Below are positions 7,538-15,923 of a DNA stretch of 37,429 nt, piece after piece. The stretch is from Armatimonadota bacterium (GTDB taxonomy: Bacteria; Armatimonadota; UBA5829). Each line of letters opens with the position of its first letter. Positions within the stretch are counted from its first letter, which is position 1. The translations under genes were made by a program, and so were the position numbers. Under the pieces are notes generated by a model that was not told where the DNA came from, did not search any database, and saw nothing but the letters and a program-made list of their open reading frames with translations. The stretch spans positions 1 to 37,429 of the forward strand of contig JAAYKG010000141.1 in the NCBI GenBank assembly GCA_012522555.1, read 5' to 3'.

Positions 7538-8092
7538 TTATGCGGGCTCTATCAGTCCGTAGTTTCCGTCTTCACGCAAATATATTACATTAACTTCCTC
7601 AGTCTCCGCATTGCGGAACACAAAGAAGCTATGGTGCAAAAGCTCCATCTGCTGGGCAGCTTCTTCCGGGGTCATCGGCTTCAGCGCAAAGCGTTTTGTG
7701 CGAACCAGCGAAGGCATATCTTCTTCGATATCATCTTCAGCGCCATAAGCTTCGACCCTGGCCTGATCCCGCACCAACTGTCGCGCTTTGGGTCCCTCTT
7801 CGATGCTCTTATCCCGTTTGCGCTTGAACTTTTTGACGCGCCCCTCCAGCTTTTCGACCACTTCGTCTATGCTGGCATACATATCATTGACCCGGCGCTC
7901 CTCGCCGCGCAGCAGGATTCCGTCGCCTTCAAGCAGGACTTCCACCATCTGCATCCCGCGCTGCACACTCAAAACAACGTTGGCTTCGCGGATATCCTGG
8001 AAATACTTCTCCAGCTTGGGCAATTTTTTCTCTATATAGCTTCTGAGGGCATCGGTGACTTCCACATTCTTGCCCTTAATATTGATCAACAT
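7538..8092 (-). CDS. hpf: Ribosome hibernation promoting factor, long form
   Basis: Long HPF binds the 30S decoding region and pairs ribosomes into inactive 100S dimers under starvation. The 184-residue protein has the N-terminal S30AE fold (MLINIKGKNVEVTDALRSYI to about residue 100). A charged linker leads to the C-terminal dimerisation domain with the hallmark RTKRFALKPMTPEEAAQQME and a NYGLIEP end. Length fits the long type exactly. I chose ATG 8092 with AAAGGAG eleven bases upstream. The GTG at 8113 overlaps that site and adds seven unlikely residues. It is the first gene after a strong promoter and is followed in the same direction by fba and fruK. Confidence 0.95.
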   Translation of the reverse strand: MLINIKGKNVEVTDALRSYIEKKLPKLEKYFQDIREANVVLSVQRGMQMVEVLLEGDGILLRGEERRVNDMYASIDEVVEKLEGRVKKFKRKRDKSIEEGPKARQLVRDQARVEAYGAEDDIEEDMPSLVRTKRFALKPMTPEEAAQQMELLHHSFFVFRNAETEEVNVIYLREDGNYGLIEPA

Positions 8093-8137
8093 CGGTAGAG
8101 GGACTCCTTTCACAGGCTCGTCAAACCAAACCCACCA

Positions 8138-8166
8138 AGTTTAGCATACCCAATGCCGCCTGTCAA
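8138..8166 (-). promoter_or_regulatory. Sigma-70 type promoter for the hpf-fba-fruK unit
   Basis: Minus-strand TTGACA (8166-8161) and TAAACT (8143-8138) are spaced by 17 bp. It lies directly downstream of the stop codon of the putative glycosidase gene. The predicted leader before hpf is about 40 bases. Confidence 0.75.
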
Positions 8167-8183
8167 CCACGAATTGGCTTCGC

Positions 8184-9998
8184 TCACCACGCAAAACACG
8201 TCACATCCCACTCTGTTCGCACACGTAATAAACGAAATAATTGCGTCTCGGATCGATAAAACGAACTGATCCCGGTTGCAGACACAAACGAACCGACAGG
8301 AGGGACCCAGCCGACGTTTTCCATCGAGACGCGCAAACCCGGAGGCATCCCCAAGCTTGCATCAGGAACCTTATAATCATCAACACCCGAGCCATCGTTC
8401 AGATAGAAATAATCCGCACCCGCAAAGCTGACAACGCCTGCCGCTTTCACCAACAGCCCGTTGTTGCTAAGCCCCACAACATCAGACCACACCCGCGCCG
8501 AGATATCGTCCTCCTTTATCCACCTCCATGCGCCGGCTCCACTGCCTAGAGAGCGGGAACTGATAAAAAGAGGGGTGATCGGCGTGTTAGTCCTGCCGGT
8601 CACGGTCAGGGTTGCGGCGGTTAGAATCCGTTCCTGGTTTGCGGCGGTCTCCATTCGACCTACCGCATTTACTTCATCGCCGATGCTGACTGCCTCCGGC
8701 CAAGCTGTGCAAATCGCCGCCGAGCGATCTTGGGCTTCGATATAAATGGAATTCACCGATTCACTTTCGGGAAATACCCCGACGACGCACCCGGATATCG
8801 CTCCTATCCGGGTGTCCGCGAGCGCTTTCACCACAGATATGGGTTGTATGGGGTGCAAGTTGAAGTTGACAGTGACGGCTTTGTTTACTACGACCGTTTT
8901 ATCTGCAATGCCATGCGTCGCGAACCCCGGCGCACTCGCGCTGACGGTGTATGTTCCGACGGGGACTGTGAACGTATAATTTCCGCTCGGTTCAGCCTGC
9001 GTGGAATATCCACCCGGCGTTGCAGTTATTGTGGCGCCCCCAAGACCGGTTCCGTCGGCCTTTTTCACTCGCCCGAGTATGCGGCCGGTCTCCGGCTCCC
9101 AGGTGGTCTTCATATAATCTGCCACCGAAGTGCCTATGACTTCATAGTTTGACCAGGAAGTTTGGTCTCCCTGTTGGAATACGAATACCGCCACCACCTC
9201 GTTCGCGCAGCCGGCTCGATAGATTTTCATCTGGTCGATATATTGTTGCTCGCTGAGCTTGTTTCTATCCCGCCACCCCGTTCGGAAAAGACCATCCCCA
9301 CAGTATTTACACGGCCCCCAATCCACATCACTGCCGAATTCGCCGATAAACCACGGCTTGCCGCGCAGGTAGGAATTGTTCGCTATGGCGATGTCACGAT
9401 GTCGGAAACATCGATTCGGCAGGCAGCAGTTTACCTCAAAATCGAAGTATTCGTGGGTTTCGACGGCATCAGCCGCGTTGACTGCCGCCATCAGATCCGG
9501 GTCTTGCCAAGTCGCTGCGCTGATCCAATCGGGCGGAAACGAGCCGAACACTATTTGTCCCGCATATCCAAGCTGCCGCAGCCGATTTTTATAGTTGACA
9601 AACTCTGCGCAGGTTCTTTTGGCTTTCGTGGGATTAGACCAATCGAATTCGTTGCGATAGCTGACCGCATCCGGTTTTTTAGCCAGATTGGCTATTTTCG
9701 CCCACACCAGATCCGCATAGCTGGAGCCTGTTCGCTGGTCGGGAAGATAGCCATTCTCCCAATAAACGGTATCCGCGGTGAACGGCCGATAAAAGACTTT
9801 TGATCCAGTCGCCTGGGCGGGAGGGATGTCGTTTTCAAATATTACCTTGATCCAAGTCGCGCCCTGCGCCCAACGATCGATTTCGTTATTCCATCCGATT
9901 ACGTGTGGGCACATCGGCGGGTTGATGGCCAGGCATCTGCCCGTTGCGAGCAGGCACAATGCGATTGACACCACCGCCAAAACAAGTCTATTTTGCAT
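8184..9998 (-). CDS. Secreted multidomain putative glycoside hydrolase with carboxypeptidase-regulatory-like and OB-like domains
   Basis: The 604-residue protein starts with a signal peptide (VLAVVSIALCLLATGRCLA). Residues about 30-310 look like a clan-A type TIM barrel. A candidate acid/base Glu sits in YRNEFDW and a candidate nucleophile in KPWFIGEFGSD, with GSFPPDW and ETHEYFDF between. Next, residues about 315-395 form a carboxypeptidase-regulatory-like beta-sandwich (GRILGRVKKADGTGLGGATI, then GNYTFTVPVGTYTVSASAPG). The last 200 residues are an OB-like module (GLLVKAAGVVSFAGADYFYL, NDGSG, VGSFVSATGISS). That module is also present at the C-terminus of the TIGR03790 protein at 21795-23792. 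The glycosidase assignment is inferred from fold-level motifs only; the substrate is unknown. A TATACT -10-like box lies upstream but its -35 is poor. Confidence 0.65.
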   Translation of the reverse strand: MQNRLVLAVVSIALCLLATGRCLAINPPMCPHVIGWNNEIDRWAQGATWIKVIFENDIPPAQATGSKVFYRPFTADTVYWENGYLPDQRTGSSYADLVWAKIANLAKKPDAVSYRNEFDWSNPTKAKRTCAEFVNYKNRLRQLGYAGQIVFGSFPPDWISAATWQDPDLMAAVNAADAVETHEYFDFEVNCCLPNRCFRHRDIAIANNSYLRGKPWFIGEFGSDVDWGPCKYCGDGLFRTGWRDRNKLSEQQYIDQMKIYRAGCANEVVAVFVFQQGDQTSWSNYEVIGTSVADYMKTTWEPETGRILGRVKKADGTGLGGATITATPGGYSTQAEPSGNYTFTVPVGTYTVSASAPGFATHGIADKTVVVNKAVTVNFNLHPIQPISVVKALADTRIGAISGCVVGVFPESESVNSIYIEAQDRSAAICTAWPEAVSIGDEVNAVGRMETAANQERILTAATLTVTGRTNTPITPLFISSRSLGSGAGAWRWIKEDDISARVWSDVVGLSNNGLLVKAAGVVSFAGADYFYLNDGSGVDDYKVPDASLGMPPGLRVSMENVGWVPPVGSFVSATGISSFYRSETQLFRLLRVRTEWDVTCFAW

Positions 9999-10126
9999 AT
10001 TTTCACTCTCTTGAAATCACTGCCTGCAGTATACAACAAAAAAACGATTGTCGCAGGAATCCGAACGTATTCCGATTAACCTTTCAGGAACAATCGACAA
10101 TGCTCACTCGTAATGGATTTCAGGGC

Positions 10127-10155
10127 TTGCGCTAAAGCCTTTTGCCGCCGATAAT
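10127..10155 (+). promoter_or_regulatory. Possible promoter for the coiled-coil protein gene
   Basis: TTGCGC (10127-10132) and GATAAT (10150-10155) are 17 bp apart. The start point would be near 10162, just ahead of the GGAGG site at 10166-10170. Confidence 0.5.
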
Positions 10156-10181
10156 AGACCTGTCTGGAGGTGGTCTGTTCC

Positions 10182-10862
10182 GTGGAAGAAACCAATCTGC
10201 TTGATAAAATCGAAAAACTCAAAGAAAAACTGAATCGAACCACCCGCCGAATGACGGGGCTGAAAGAAAAAAGCAGACTGCTGGAGATGCAATACGAAGA
10301 TGCCAGAAGCCGTGAACAAAACTCCAACACAGTGGTAGGCGAACTCCTCGAACGCCAGCGCGAACTCAATGTTATGCTCAACAGGGCGAATATTATGCTC
10401 AACCGCACCCAGGAAGCTATGGCGCTAAGCTCGATGGAATTAAACGAAATGGCTAAAGCCCTTCCTGAGCCAAAAAAGGCTGAGTGGGCGGATCGAGTCT
10501 CGCGAGTTAATGAACTATTCAAACAGACCGGCATTCAGGACGCCGAACTCGGCGCGTTGGGCAGCGGATTATCGTCTACTGATTCATTTGGCGATTCCAA
10601 TATGAAAAAGCAGTCCGAAGAGGCCTTCGGCGCCAGGCGCTCCGTCTGGGATTCCCCTCAAAGACGAGAACCCCCAAGGGTGCAGGCCGAACTAGTCGAA
10701 GAAGAACCCCAGCCTACTGAGCCGATTCAATTGGTGGCGGACGAAAATGACCGGCAAGAGCAGCCCCCGGAGGATCATGTGGATTGTCGGATGGATGAGC
10801 AGCCCGGCGATGAAGATCCGGCTGAGCAGCGTCGCAGATCCTGGTGGCGAAGATTTGCTTGA
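10182..10862 (+). CDS. Cytoplasmic coiled-coil protein of unknown function
   Basis: The 226-residue protein has no signal peptide or membrane segment. Residues about 1-100 are a long charged helix with heptad character (EETNLLDKIEKLKEKLNR, then MTGLKEKSRLLEMQYEDARS and GELLERQRELNVMLNRAN), predicted to form a coiled coil. The second half is acidic, rich in Glu, Gln and Pro and probably disordered, and the protein ends in a basic-aromatic tail RRRSWWRRFA. I chose GTG 10182 because GGAGG lies eleven bases upstream; a GTG at 10170 overlaps that site. I do not recognise the family. The basic, Trp-rich end could bind membrane or nucleic acid, but that is only a guess. It is divergent from the putative glycosidase. 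Confidence 0.7.
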   Translation: MEETNLLDKIEKLKEKLNRTTRRMTGLKEKSRLLEMQYEDARSREQNSNTVVGELLERQRELNVMLNRANIMLNRTQEAMALSSMELNEMAKALPEPKKAEWADRVSRVNELFKQTGIQDAELGALGSGLSSTDSFGDSNMKKQSEEAFGARRSVWDSPQRREPPRVQAELVEEEPQPTEPIQLVADENDRQEQPPEDHVDCRMDEQPGDEDPAEQRRRSWWRRFA

Positions 10863-10973
10863 TCGACACCCCAGTGCCTGTCCCGGCCGGCGCGGATGAG
10901 GATTTTGCGACAGGCGGATTGGCTCGACTTCGGGCCTGGCCTTGTATCACAACGGCTCAAGACCACAGCCGGC

Positions 10974-11003
10974 TTGACGATAACATTGCACAACGCATAG
11001 AAT
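10974..11003 (+). promoter_or_regulatory. Sigma-70 type promoter for the secreted Ig-like protein
   Basis: TTGACG (10974-10979) and TAGAAT (10998-11003) with 18 bp spacing. The leader of about 80 bases contains the hairpin at 11037-11065. Confidence 0.6.
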
Positions 11004-11036
11004 AGGCTGGCGATGAGGTGTTGGGGGAGTGCATTG

Positions 11037-11065
11037 CGGGAAAAGGCGTAAAAAGGCTTTTCCCG
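11037..11065 (+). other. Stem-loop in the 5' leader of the secreted Ig-like protein gene
   Basis: Perfect 9-base arms CGGGAAAAG (11037-11045) and CTTTTCCCG (11057-11065) with an 11-base loop are followed by GTTTTG. It lies between the promoter and the start codon and could act as an attenuator or stability element. The short T-run makes true termination uncertain. Confidence 0.45.
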
Positions 11066-11090
11066 GTTTTGCGTGCGTGGGGTGAAAACA

Positions 11091-12899
11091 ATGACGAATT
11101 GGCGTTGTGTCTGGGCGAGCCTATCGGTCGTCTTGACGCTTTTATACGTGGCTGCTTCGGCGCAAGCCGATTTCAAACCGAGGGTTTCGTGTTCGGCGAC
11201 GGGCAACACCGGCTCGGTAGTTATAAATGGAGATGTCGCTGTCCGCTTTCAGGTTTCAAATGGCAGCCTGAGCGGCCTGGAACGCGCGAAAATAACCAGC
11301 GACCGACTCGCGGCGTTGGTTAACGCGAAGTTCAATCCCTCGACGATCCGCGTGCAGGGCGATAAAAGCTCGGCCAGGGTTTTGTCCGGCGATCAACTGA
11401 TATGTATTGCGACGGCAGGTGACGCCAAATCGGCGAAAAGTACTCCCCTCGATCTGGCTGGCAAATGGGCGTCGCAGATGCGCTCTCTGCTTCTTCTGCC
11501 GCCAATCGCCCTGTCCCCAGCGGAAGTTACTGTTCCTGTCGGTGAAAATCGTCAGGTCGAGGTTAAAGGAGCCGCTTCTGGGCCTGTCTCGGCACGCATC
11601 GACGATGAGGAACTTGCTTCTGTGCAGCCGGATGGCAGACGGTTGACGGTTTTGGGCAAGAAGCTCGGCAGAGCGCTTGTCGAGGTAGATATACAAGGAG
11701 AACGAGCCACCCTCGTAGTCAACGTAAAAAAATACGCCGGTGCGATTCCGGGATTGATTATAGGGCAGGTGACGGGAAACCCGTGTCCGGCTCAGCTTGT
11801 GTGTTACTCTGCCCGCCAGGCTACCGCACAAGCGGCCGCCCTTGAACCGGGGGCAAACATCGAGATCGGCGAGGTCGTTTGCCCGAAAGAACCGCTGAGT
11901 TCAGGCAAAGGCAGATATATCAAAGTCAATGCGCGCATAAGTGGATACGATTATATTCCTGTATCAACAACCGCTAATGTCGAAGTGCAAAACATCGTTC
12001 TGCCTCGGGAAGATGCCGTTCAGCTTTTCTATAGCAATGACCCTGAAAGCATTCGCAAATATCAGCCGCTATACGCAGCGCGGGTCGAACCCGACAAAGT
12101 GACGCGAATCCTATATCACCATCAAAGCGAAATGTCCCAGAGGGTGCATGTTATCGTCGAGTTGGCTAACCCCAACGATACCGCCGCCAAAGTCAGGATT
12201 TTCCGCGGCATATCTCCGCCATCTGTCGATACCATCTATGTCGGCCACGTAGCGGCCAATGCGTTTATGAGGGATTATGCCAACGATATCAGCGTTGTAG
12301 AGACGATTCCTCCGCAGTCGAGGCTCGTGCTGGTCTCCGATATGTTGTCAAAAAAACAAACCTCCAGCGGGATACTGCAAATTAAGCAGATAGCCGGGCA
12401 AAGCGCTTATGTGCGCATAACTGCGGCTGAGCCGGGAATCGACAATGTTGATAAGGGGTCTATGGCGAAGGCCTCTGACCCCCGCGTGCTGCAGTTGTCC
12501 GATCACGTATATCCATCCCCTATAAAGACGGTGGATGCGGAATATGAAGTTGGGTCGCGTTGGGCGTTTATCTCGATCGGCAAACACGCACTGACCGATT
12601 CCACCGCTCAAAAAACACTATACGGCAACTATGGCGTAACATATAACATCAACGTGCGTGTGCACAATCCCACTGGCGAATCCAAAAAGATCAACTTTGT
12701 GTTCGACCCCACCGCAGGCCCTTGTTCTGCGGTGTTCATAGTCAATGGCAAGTTCGCGCCGGTGAAATATGCCCAGCCGCCAAGCGAGATAACCCTGGAC
12801 AGTATAACGCTGAACCCTGGGGAAACTCGCATGTGTCGCGTTATCACGGTTCCGTTGGCCGGCTCAAACTATCCGGCAACCCTTATCGTCAGATCATAG
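11091..12899 (+). CDS. Secreted protein with a bacterial Ig-like domain, function unknown
   Basis: The 602-residue protein begins with a signal peptide (MTNWRCVWASLSVVLTLLYV, cleavage after ASAQA). Around residues 135-210 there is a Big_2-like Ig fold: LSPAEVTVPVGENRQVEVKG, then VQPDGRRLTVLGKKLGRALV and a final VNV strand. The remaining 390 residues are predicted beta-rich, with no catalytic motif I recognise. They include segments like VHVIVELANPNDTAAKVRIF and YNINVRVHNPTGESKKINFV that suggest further beta-sandwich domains. I chose ATG 11091; the frame opens 18 bases earlier at a GTG. It has its own promoter at 10974-11003 and is followed by a hairpin at 12938-12959. It may be a surface or periplasmic structural protein. 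Confidence 0.75.
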   Translation: MTNWRCVWASLSVVLTLLYVAASAQADFKPRVSCSATGNTGSVVINGDVAVRFQVSNGSLSGLERAKITSDRLAALVNAKFNPSTIRVQGDKSSARVLSGDQLICIATAGDAKSAKSTPLDLAGKWASQMRSLLLLPPIALSPAEVTVPVGENRQVEVKGAASGPVSARIDDEELASVQPDGRRLTVLGKKLGRALVEVDIQGERATLVVNVKKYAGAIPGLIIGQVTGNPCPAQLVCYSARQATAQAAALEPGANIEIGEVVCPKEPLSSGKGRYIKVNARISGYDYIPVSTTANVEVQNIVLPREDAVQLFYSNDPESIRKYQPLYAARVEPDKVTRILYHHQSEMSQRVHVIVELANPNDTAAKVRIFRGISPPSVDTIYVGHVAANAFMRDYANDISVVETIPPQSRLVLVSDMLSKKQTSSGILQIKQIAGQSAYVRITAAEPGIDNVDKGSMAKASDPRVLQLSDHVYPSPIKTVDAEYEVGSRWAFISIGKHALTDSTAQKTLYGNYGVTYNINVRVHNPTGESKKINFVFDPTAGPCSAVFIVNGKFAPVKYAQPPSEITLDSITLNPGETRMCRVITVPLAGSNYPATLIVRS

Positions 12900-12937
12900 G
12901 TATCAACAACCTGCGAAATATGGAAAATTAAGACAGA

Positions 12938-12959
12938 ACAGACCCCCGTCGGGGTCTGT
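12938..12959 (+). terminator. Terminator-like hairpin after the secreted Ig-like protein gene
   Basis: Perfect 9-bp stem ACAGACCCC / GGGGTCTGT with a CGTC tetraloop, 38 bases past the stop. The tail is GTTGTTGTG, not a clean T-run, so termination may be partial. The next gene starts about 50 bases later. Confidence 0.55.
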
Positions 12960-13008
12960 GTTGTTGTGCAGTAGTTGATGATATATCATTGTGCGCAGAG
13001 AGAGCTAA

Positions 13009-14649
13009 ATGTTTATACGGATTCTACAGGCAGGGATAGCGTTAATGTTCATCAATTCAGCTTCAGTTGCAGACGGTGTTGCGGGATCGCTCGCTCGGCA
13101 GGAGGGAGCACAGGCGCGGGTGATGTGGTTCGATGCGGAAGCCAACATGAAAACCCTCTCCTCTCAATCAGGCGTGCAGGATATGGTCGAGAAATGCAAA
13201 TCCGCCAATATAAACACGATTATAGTCGACGTGAAGCCATTAGCCGGCACGGTACTTTATAACAGCGAGATCGCTCCAAAAATCAATGCTGCCCGTTATC
13301 CGAAGGGCTACGATTTGCTGCAGACAATGATCGACGAATGCAAAAAAGCGCGAATACCCGTCTATGCGGCTATCAATGTCTTTTCTGAAGGGTCAAAAAA
13401 AGCGCCGGGCGGGCCTGCGTATAAGCATCTGGACTGGCAATGCATACAATACGAAGTCGAACGGGTGTTGAGCGTCGAAGGCGCGGAACCGATTCTCCTG
13501 ACACGCCCGAATACCTTGTTACGCAAAGGAGAAGTTTGTTTATACGGAATCAGTTCCGAACCCGCCGGCAAACTGCCTGAAAACACCTTCTACGTCCGAG
13601 TCTCTCACAAAGGGGCCTCATTGCAAAGCGGAACGGCCAGCGGAAAGGCCAAAATATCCGCGCCGGAGGATGGTTATCTGTTGATCGGATCAGGTAAAGC
13701 GGGTGATTGGCTGCGCGATGCGGTCTCTGCTGGCAAGCGCTTCCAGCTCGATACCAGGGATACGCTGGTCAGGGCAGGGGAGGCGGCCGACATGCACCAG
13801 GCCATTTTCGTAAACCCGCTGCACCCCGAGGTCAGAAGTTATGCTTTGAGCATCATCGAGGAGATATGCACTAAATATCAGGTGGACGGGATAGTCCTGG
13901 ACAGAATGCGATACCCCGGCCTCTACGCCGATTTCAGCGATCTTTCCAGGCAGGCATTCGAGAAGCAGCTTGGCCGGCCAGTGGAGAACTGGCCGCGCGA
14001 CATCATAGTGCGAACCCCGACGGGCTGCCAGGACCCCGAACGAGGCCCATTGTTCAAAGATTGGTTGAAGTTCCGCGCCCAAACGATGCGAGATTTCCTT
14101 GCTGAAGCGCGCTCGACGGTTAAGGCCGTCAAACCTGCGGCCCGTTTGGGAATATACGTGGGTTCGTGGTATCCATTGTATTACGATGTTGGTGTGAATT
14201 GGGGCAGCCCAACAAACGCTGCGGGATATGAGTGGTGGCCGGAGGGCTACGAAGCCACCGGTTATGCCGATCAGGTCGACTTTATGTGTACGGGGTGCTA
14301 TTATACCCATCCCACCCGCAAGGACGCTATCAGAGCCGGGGATCCGGAGTGGATGAGCGTGGAAGCTGCGGCCCAGGAATCAGTCAACGCGGTCAAAGAC
14401 GACACATTCGTATATGCAAGCCTATACCTCCTCCAGTATCAACGCAGGCCGCAGGCTTTCGCTAAGGCGATCGCGGAGTGCCTGTCCAACAGCCAGGGCT
14501 GCATGCTCTTCGATCTGGTCTATGCGCGCGACTACGATTGGTGGGATGTGCTCAAATCCTCATTCCCAACCTCCACCAAAGCGCCGCACGAAGTGCACGG
14601 ATTGCTCGAAAAAGTTCGATCCGCCAATAAACGTCAGGCAAGCAGATAA
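13009..14649 (+). CDS. Secreted GHL10-type (DUF187) glycoside hydrolase-like protein
   Basis: The 546-residue protein has an N-terminal export signal (MFIRILQAGIALMFINSASV). Its barrel resembles the glycosyl hydrolase-like 10 family (YngK/DUF187). Typical stretches are ARVMWFDAEA, MVEKCKSANINTIIVDVKPL, ARIPVYAAINVFSEG, YQVDGIVLDRMRYPG and a later KPAARLGIYVGSWYP. The Asp in IVLDRMRYPG sits where these families keep a catalytic or substrate-contacting acid. About 130 residues between the INVFSEG and VNPLHPEV strands form an inserted beta domain (residues about 150-260). Such enzymes are thought to act on cell-wall or exopolysaccharide substrates, but the substrate is not established here. The start has GAGAGAG close upstream. 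It may be co-transcribed with the preceding secreted protein. Confidence 0.75.
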   Translation: MFIRILQAGIALMFINSASVADGVAGSLARQEGAQARVMWFDAEANMKTLSSQSGVQDMVEKCKSANINTIIVDVKPLAGTVLYNSEIAPKINAARYPKGYDLLQTMIDECKKARIPVYAAINVFSEGSKKAPGGPAYKHLDWQCIQYEVERVLSVEGAEPILLTRPNTLLRKGEVCLYGISSEPAGKLPENTFYVRVSHKGASLQSGTASGKAKISAPEDGYLLIGSGKAGDWLRDAVSAGKRFQLDTRDTLVRAGEAADMHQAIFVNPLHPEVRSYALSIIEEICTKYQVDGIVLDRMRYPGLYADFSDLSRQAFEKQLGRPVENWPRDIIVRTPTGCQDPERGPLFKDWLKFRAQTMRDFLAEARSTVKAVKPAARLGIYVGSWYPLYYDVGVNWGSPTNAAGYEWWPEGYEATGYADQVDFMCTGCYYTHPTRKDAIRAGDPEWMSVEAAAQESVNAVKDDTFVYASLYLLQYQRRPQAFAKAIAECLSNSQGCMLFDLVYARDYDWWDVLKSSFPTSTKAPHEVHGLLEKVRSANKRQASR

Positions 14650-14830
14650 AATAACGCGCCGGCGATTCTGAATTTATGTCGCGTTAGGCAGATATAGCCG
14701 TTCGCCACCCTCAGAACCTCTCTTTTCTATAGTCTTTTCTCACCTTCAGACCCTAACTGGCATTTTGCACAGCCGGTGAGGGCACGCATCTTGAAGATAC
14801 TATACGTAGATGCCTGGAGGAAGGAAAAGT

Positions 14831-15133
14831 ATGAAGGTTCGAGTTAGCGGTGAGAGTATAGTCCTGGTCATGATCTGCCTTGCTGATATGCTTTCAACCC
14901 TCTTCTTCGTTCTGAGAGGATCCGCCGTCGAGCAAAACCCCATTATGGCGGCTTGCCTGGATAAAGGGCCGTGGGTGTTTGTGCTCGTGAAAATCGCCAG
15001 TTTTGTGCCATTTGTAGTTGCGGTCGAGCTATATCGGAAACGAAACGCCGCATTTGCTCGGCTGGCCTGTCGGAGCGCGATAATAATCTACGTTGTGACA
15101 TTCACTGTGTTGACCGTCGGTCTGAATGTATGA
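14831..15133 (+). CDS. DUF5658-like small integral membrane protein
   Basis: The 100-residue protein has three membrane segments: SIVLVMICLADMLSTLFFVL, WVFVLVKIASFVPFVVAVEL and AIIIYVVTFTVLTVGL. It carries the layout of DUF5658 proteins: an Asp inside the first helix (LADMLSTL), a VEQNPIM motif after it, and a Lys inside the second helix (VLVKIASF). The function of the family is unknown. The start ATG 14831 has an excellent GGAGGAAGG ribosome site. It converges with the HTH gene on the opposite strand, and a long hairpin at 15204-15238 lies between them. I find no clear promoter in the 180 bases upstream. Confidence 0.75.
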   Translation: MKVRVSGESIVLVMICLADMLSTLFFVLRGSAVEQNPIMAACLDKGPWVFVLVKIASFVPFVVAVELYRKRNAAFARLACRSAIIIYVVTFTVLTVGLNV

Positions 15134-15203
15134 CGCGCCGTTTTATGTAACTTTTAATTCATCCAATTAATTGCTTGTTGTCTCTCTTCTCCACGTCGCT
15201 CTT

Positions 15204-15238
15204 GATCGGCCGACCGGCTTGTAACCGGTCGGTCGATC
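15204..15238. terminator. 14-bp stem-loop between convergent genes
   Basis: Arms 15204-15217 and 15225-15238 pair over all 14 positions with one G-T pair; the loop is CTTGTAA. It lies 70 bases past the DUF5658 gene and 15 bases past the HTH gene stop on the other strand. No T-run follows on either strand, so it is a block or RNA-stability hairpin rather than a textbook terminator. Confidence 0.5.
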
Positions 15239-15253
15239 GCATACCAAGGCATT

Positions 15254-15769
15254 CTATGGATTATGCCGATTCGGCCAACGCGACACCCGGTTCACCTCGC
15301 TCAGATATACCTCATACCAACCGGCATACGGCCCTTGCAGATAGGCTGCGCGGATGTGTCGTTTTGCAATTCTCAGCCGCTGCTTTACCACTCTCCTCTT
15401 GATACCCAGCATCTCGGAGATGCGCTTGCCGGTAAATCCCGCAATCCACAAGCGCCATATTATCTTCTCGATCTCGTTCAAGTCGGCCGCATCAATCAAT
15501 TCGTCTATCTGCCGATCAAAGGCAAGTTCGATCGTCGGCTCATAGAGATCATCCTCATGCAGGGACTCGAGTCTTTTGCGCTCGTCTCGAATCTTGCGGT
15601 TGAGTCGCGTATTGGTATAGATGCCGCTTTGTGCGCCGAATTTAACGCAGGTCTCCAGCAACTGGTCGGCACGCGATTCGATTTCTTCTTCTGTCAGGTC
15701 GCTGTTGGCGCTTGGGTCTGCTTGCGGAGTCAAAATCGGATTGGTGGACTGCAGGAGCGGGACGATCAT
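15254..15769 (-). CDS. Sigma-70 region-4-like HTH DNA-binding protein
   Basis: The 171-residue protein has a C-terminal helix-turn-helix of the sigma region 4 / LuxR type: EIEKIIWRLWIAGFTGKRIS, then EMLGIKRRVVKQRLRIAKRH. A helical, acidic N-terminal region (TEEEIESRADQLLETC) precedes it. No sigma region 2 is visible, so it is not a complete sigma factor; it is more likely a stand-alone regulator. ATG 15769 is chosen because GAGG lies eight bases upstream. Its promoter at 15815-15843 carries a small palindrome over the -10 box, so autoregulation is possible. Neighbours give no clear hint of the regulon. Confidence 0.7.
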   Translation of the reverse strand: MIVPLLQSTNPILTPQADPSANSDLTEEEIESRADQLLETCVKFGAQSGIYTNTRLNRKIRDERKRLESLHEDDLYEPTIELAFDRQIDELIDAADLNEIEKIIWRLWIAGFTGKRISEMLGIKRRVVKQRLRIAKRHIRAAYLQGPYAGWYEVYLSEVNRVSRWPNRHNP

Positions 15770-15814
15770 TGTCTTCACCTCTGTGTGGTTTTTTTGCTGC
15801 TATAACTAGACGTT

Positions 15815-15843
15815 AGTCTACTATGTTCACAGCCAGTAGTCAA
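15815..15843 (-). promoter_or_regulatory. Sigma-70 type promoter for the HTH gene, with an overlapping palindrome
   Basis: Minus-strand TTGACT (15843-15838) and TAGACT (15820-15815) are 17 bp apart. The palindrome TAGAC-N4-GTCTA (15807-15820) covers the -10 box and could be an operator. Confidence 0.65.
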
Positions 15844-15870
15844 CAATTTCACGCAAGTTTTTTAGAGGCA

Positions 15871-15907
15871 ATAAAACAGCGGGAACGCTGAGCTGCGATC
15901 CCGCTGT
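15871..15907 (-). terminator. Rho-independent terminator of the DUF2961/GH172 gene
   Basis: On the minus strand a perfect 9-bp stem ACAGCGGGA / TCCCGCTGT, with a 14-base loop, is followed by TTTATT. It begins 16 bases past the stop codon. Confidence 0.8.
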
Positions 15908-15923
15908 AAATCTGAATGAGAGG

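Noticed and set aside
10076-10534. 152-codon minus-strand frame opposite the coiled-coil gene
   Set aside because: Low-complexity Ser/Arg-rich shadow of the plus-strand gene, which has a ribosome site and a coherent coiled-coil pattern.
13690-14310. 206-codon minus-strand frame opposite the GHL10-type gene
   Set aside because: Antisense shadow without a ribosome site or family features; the plus-strand frame shows clear family motifs.
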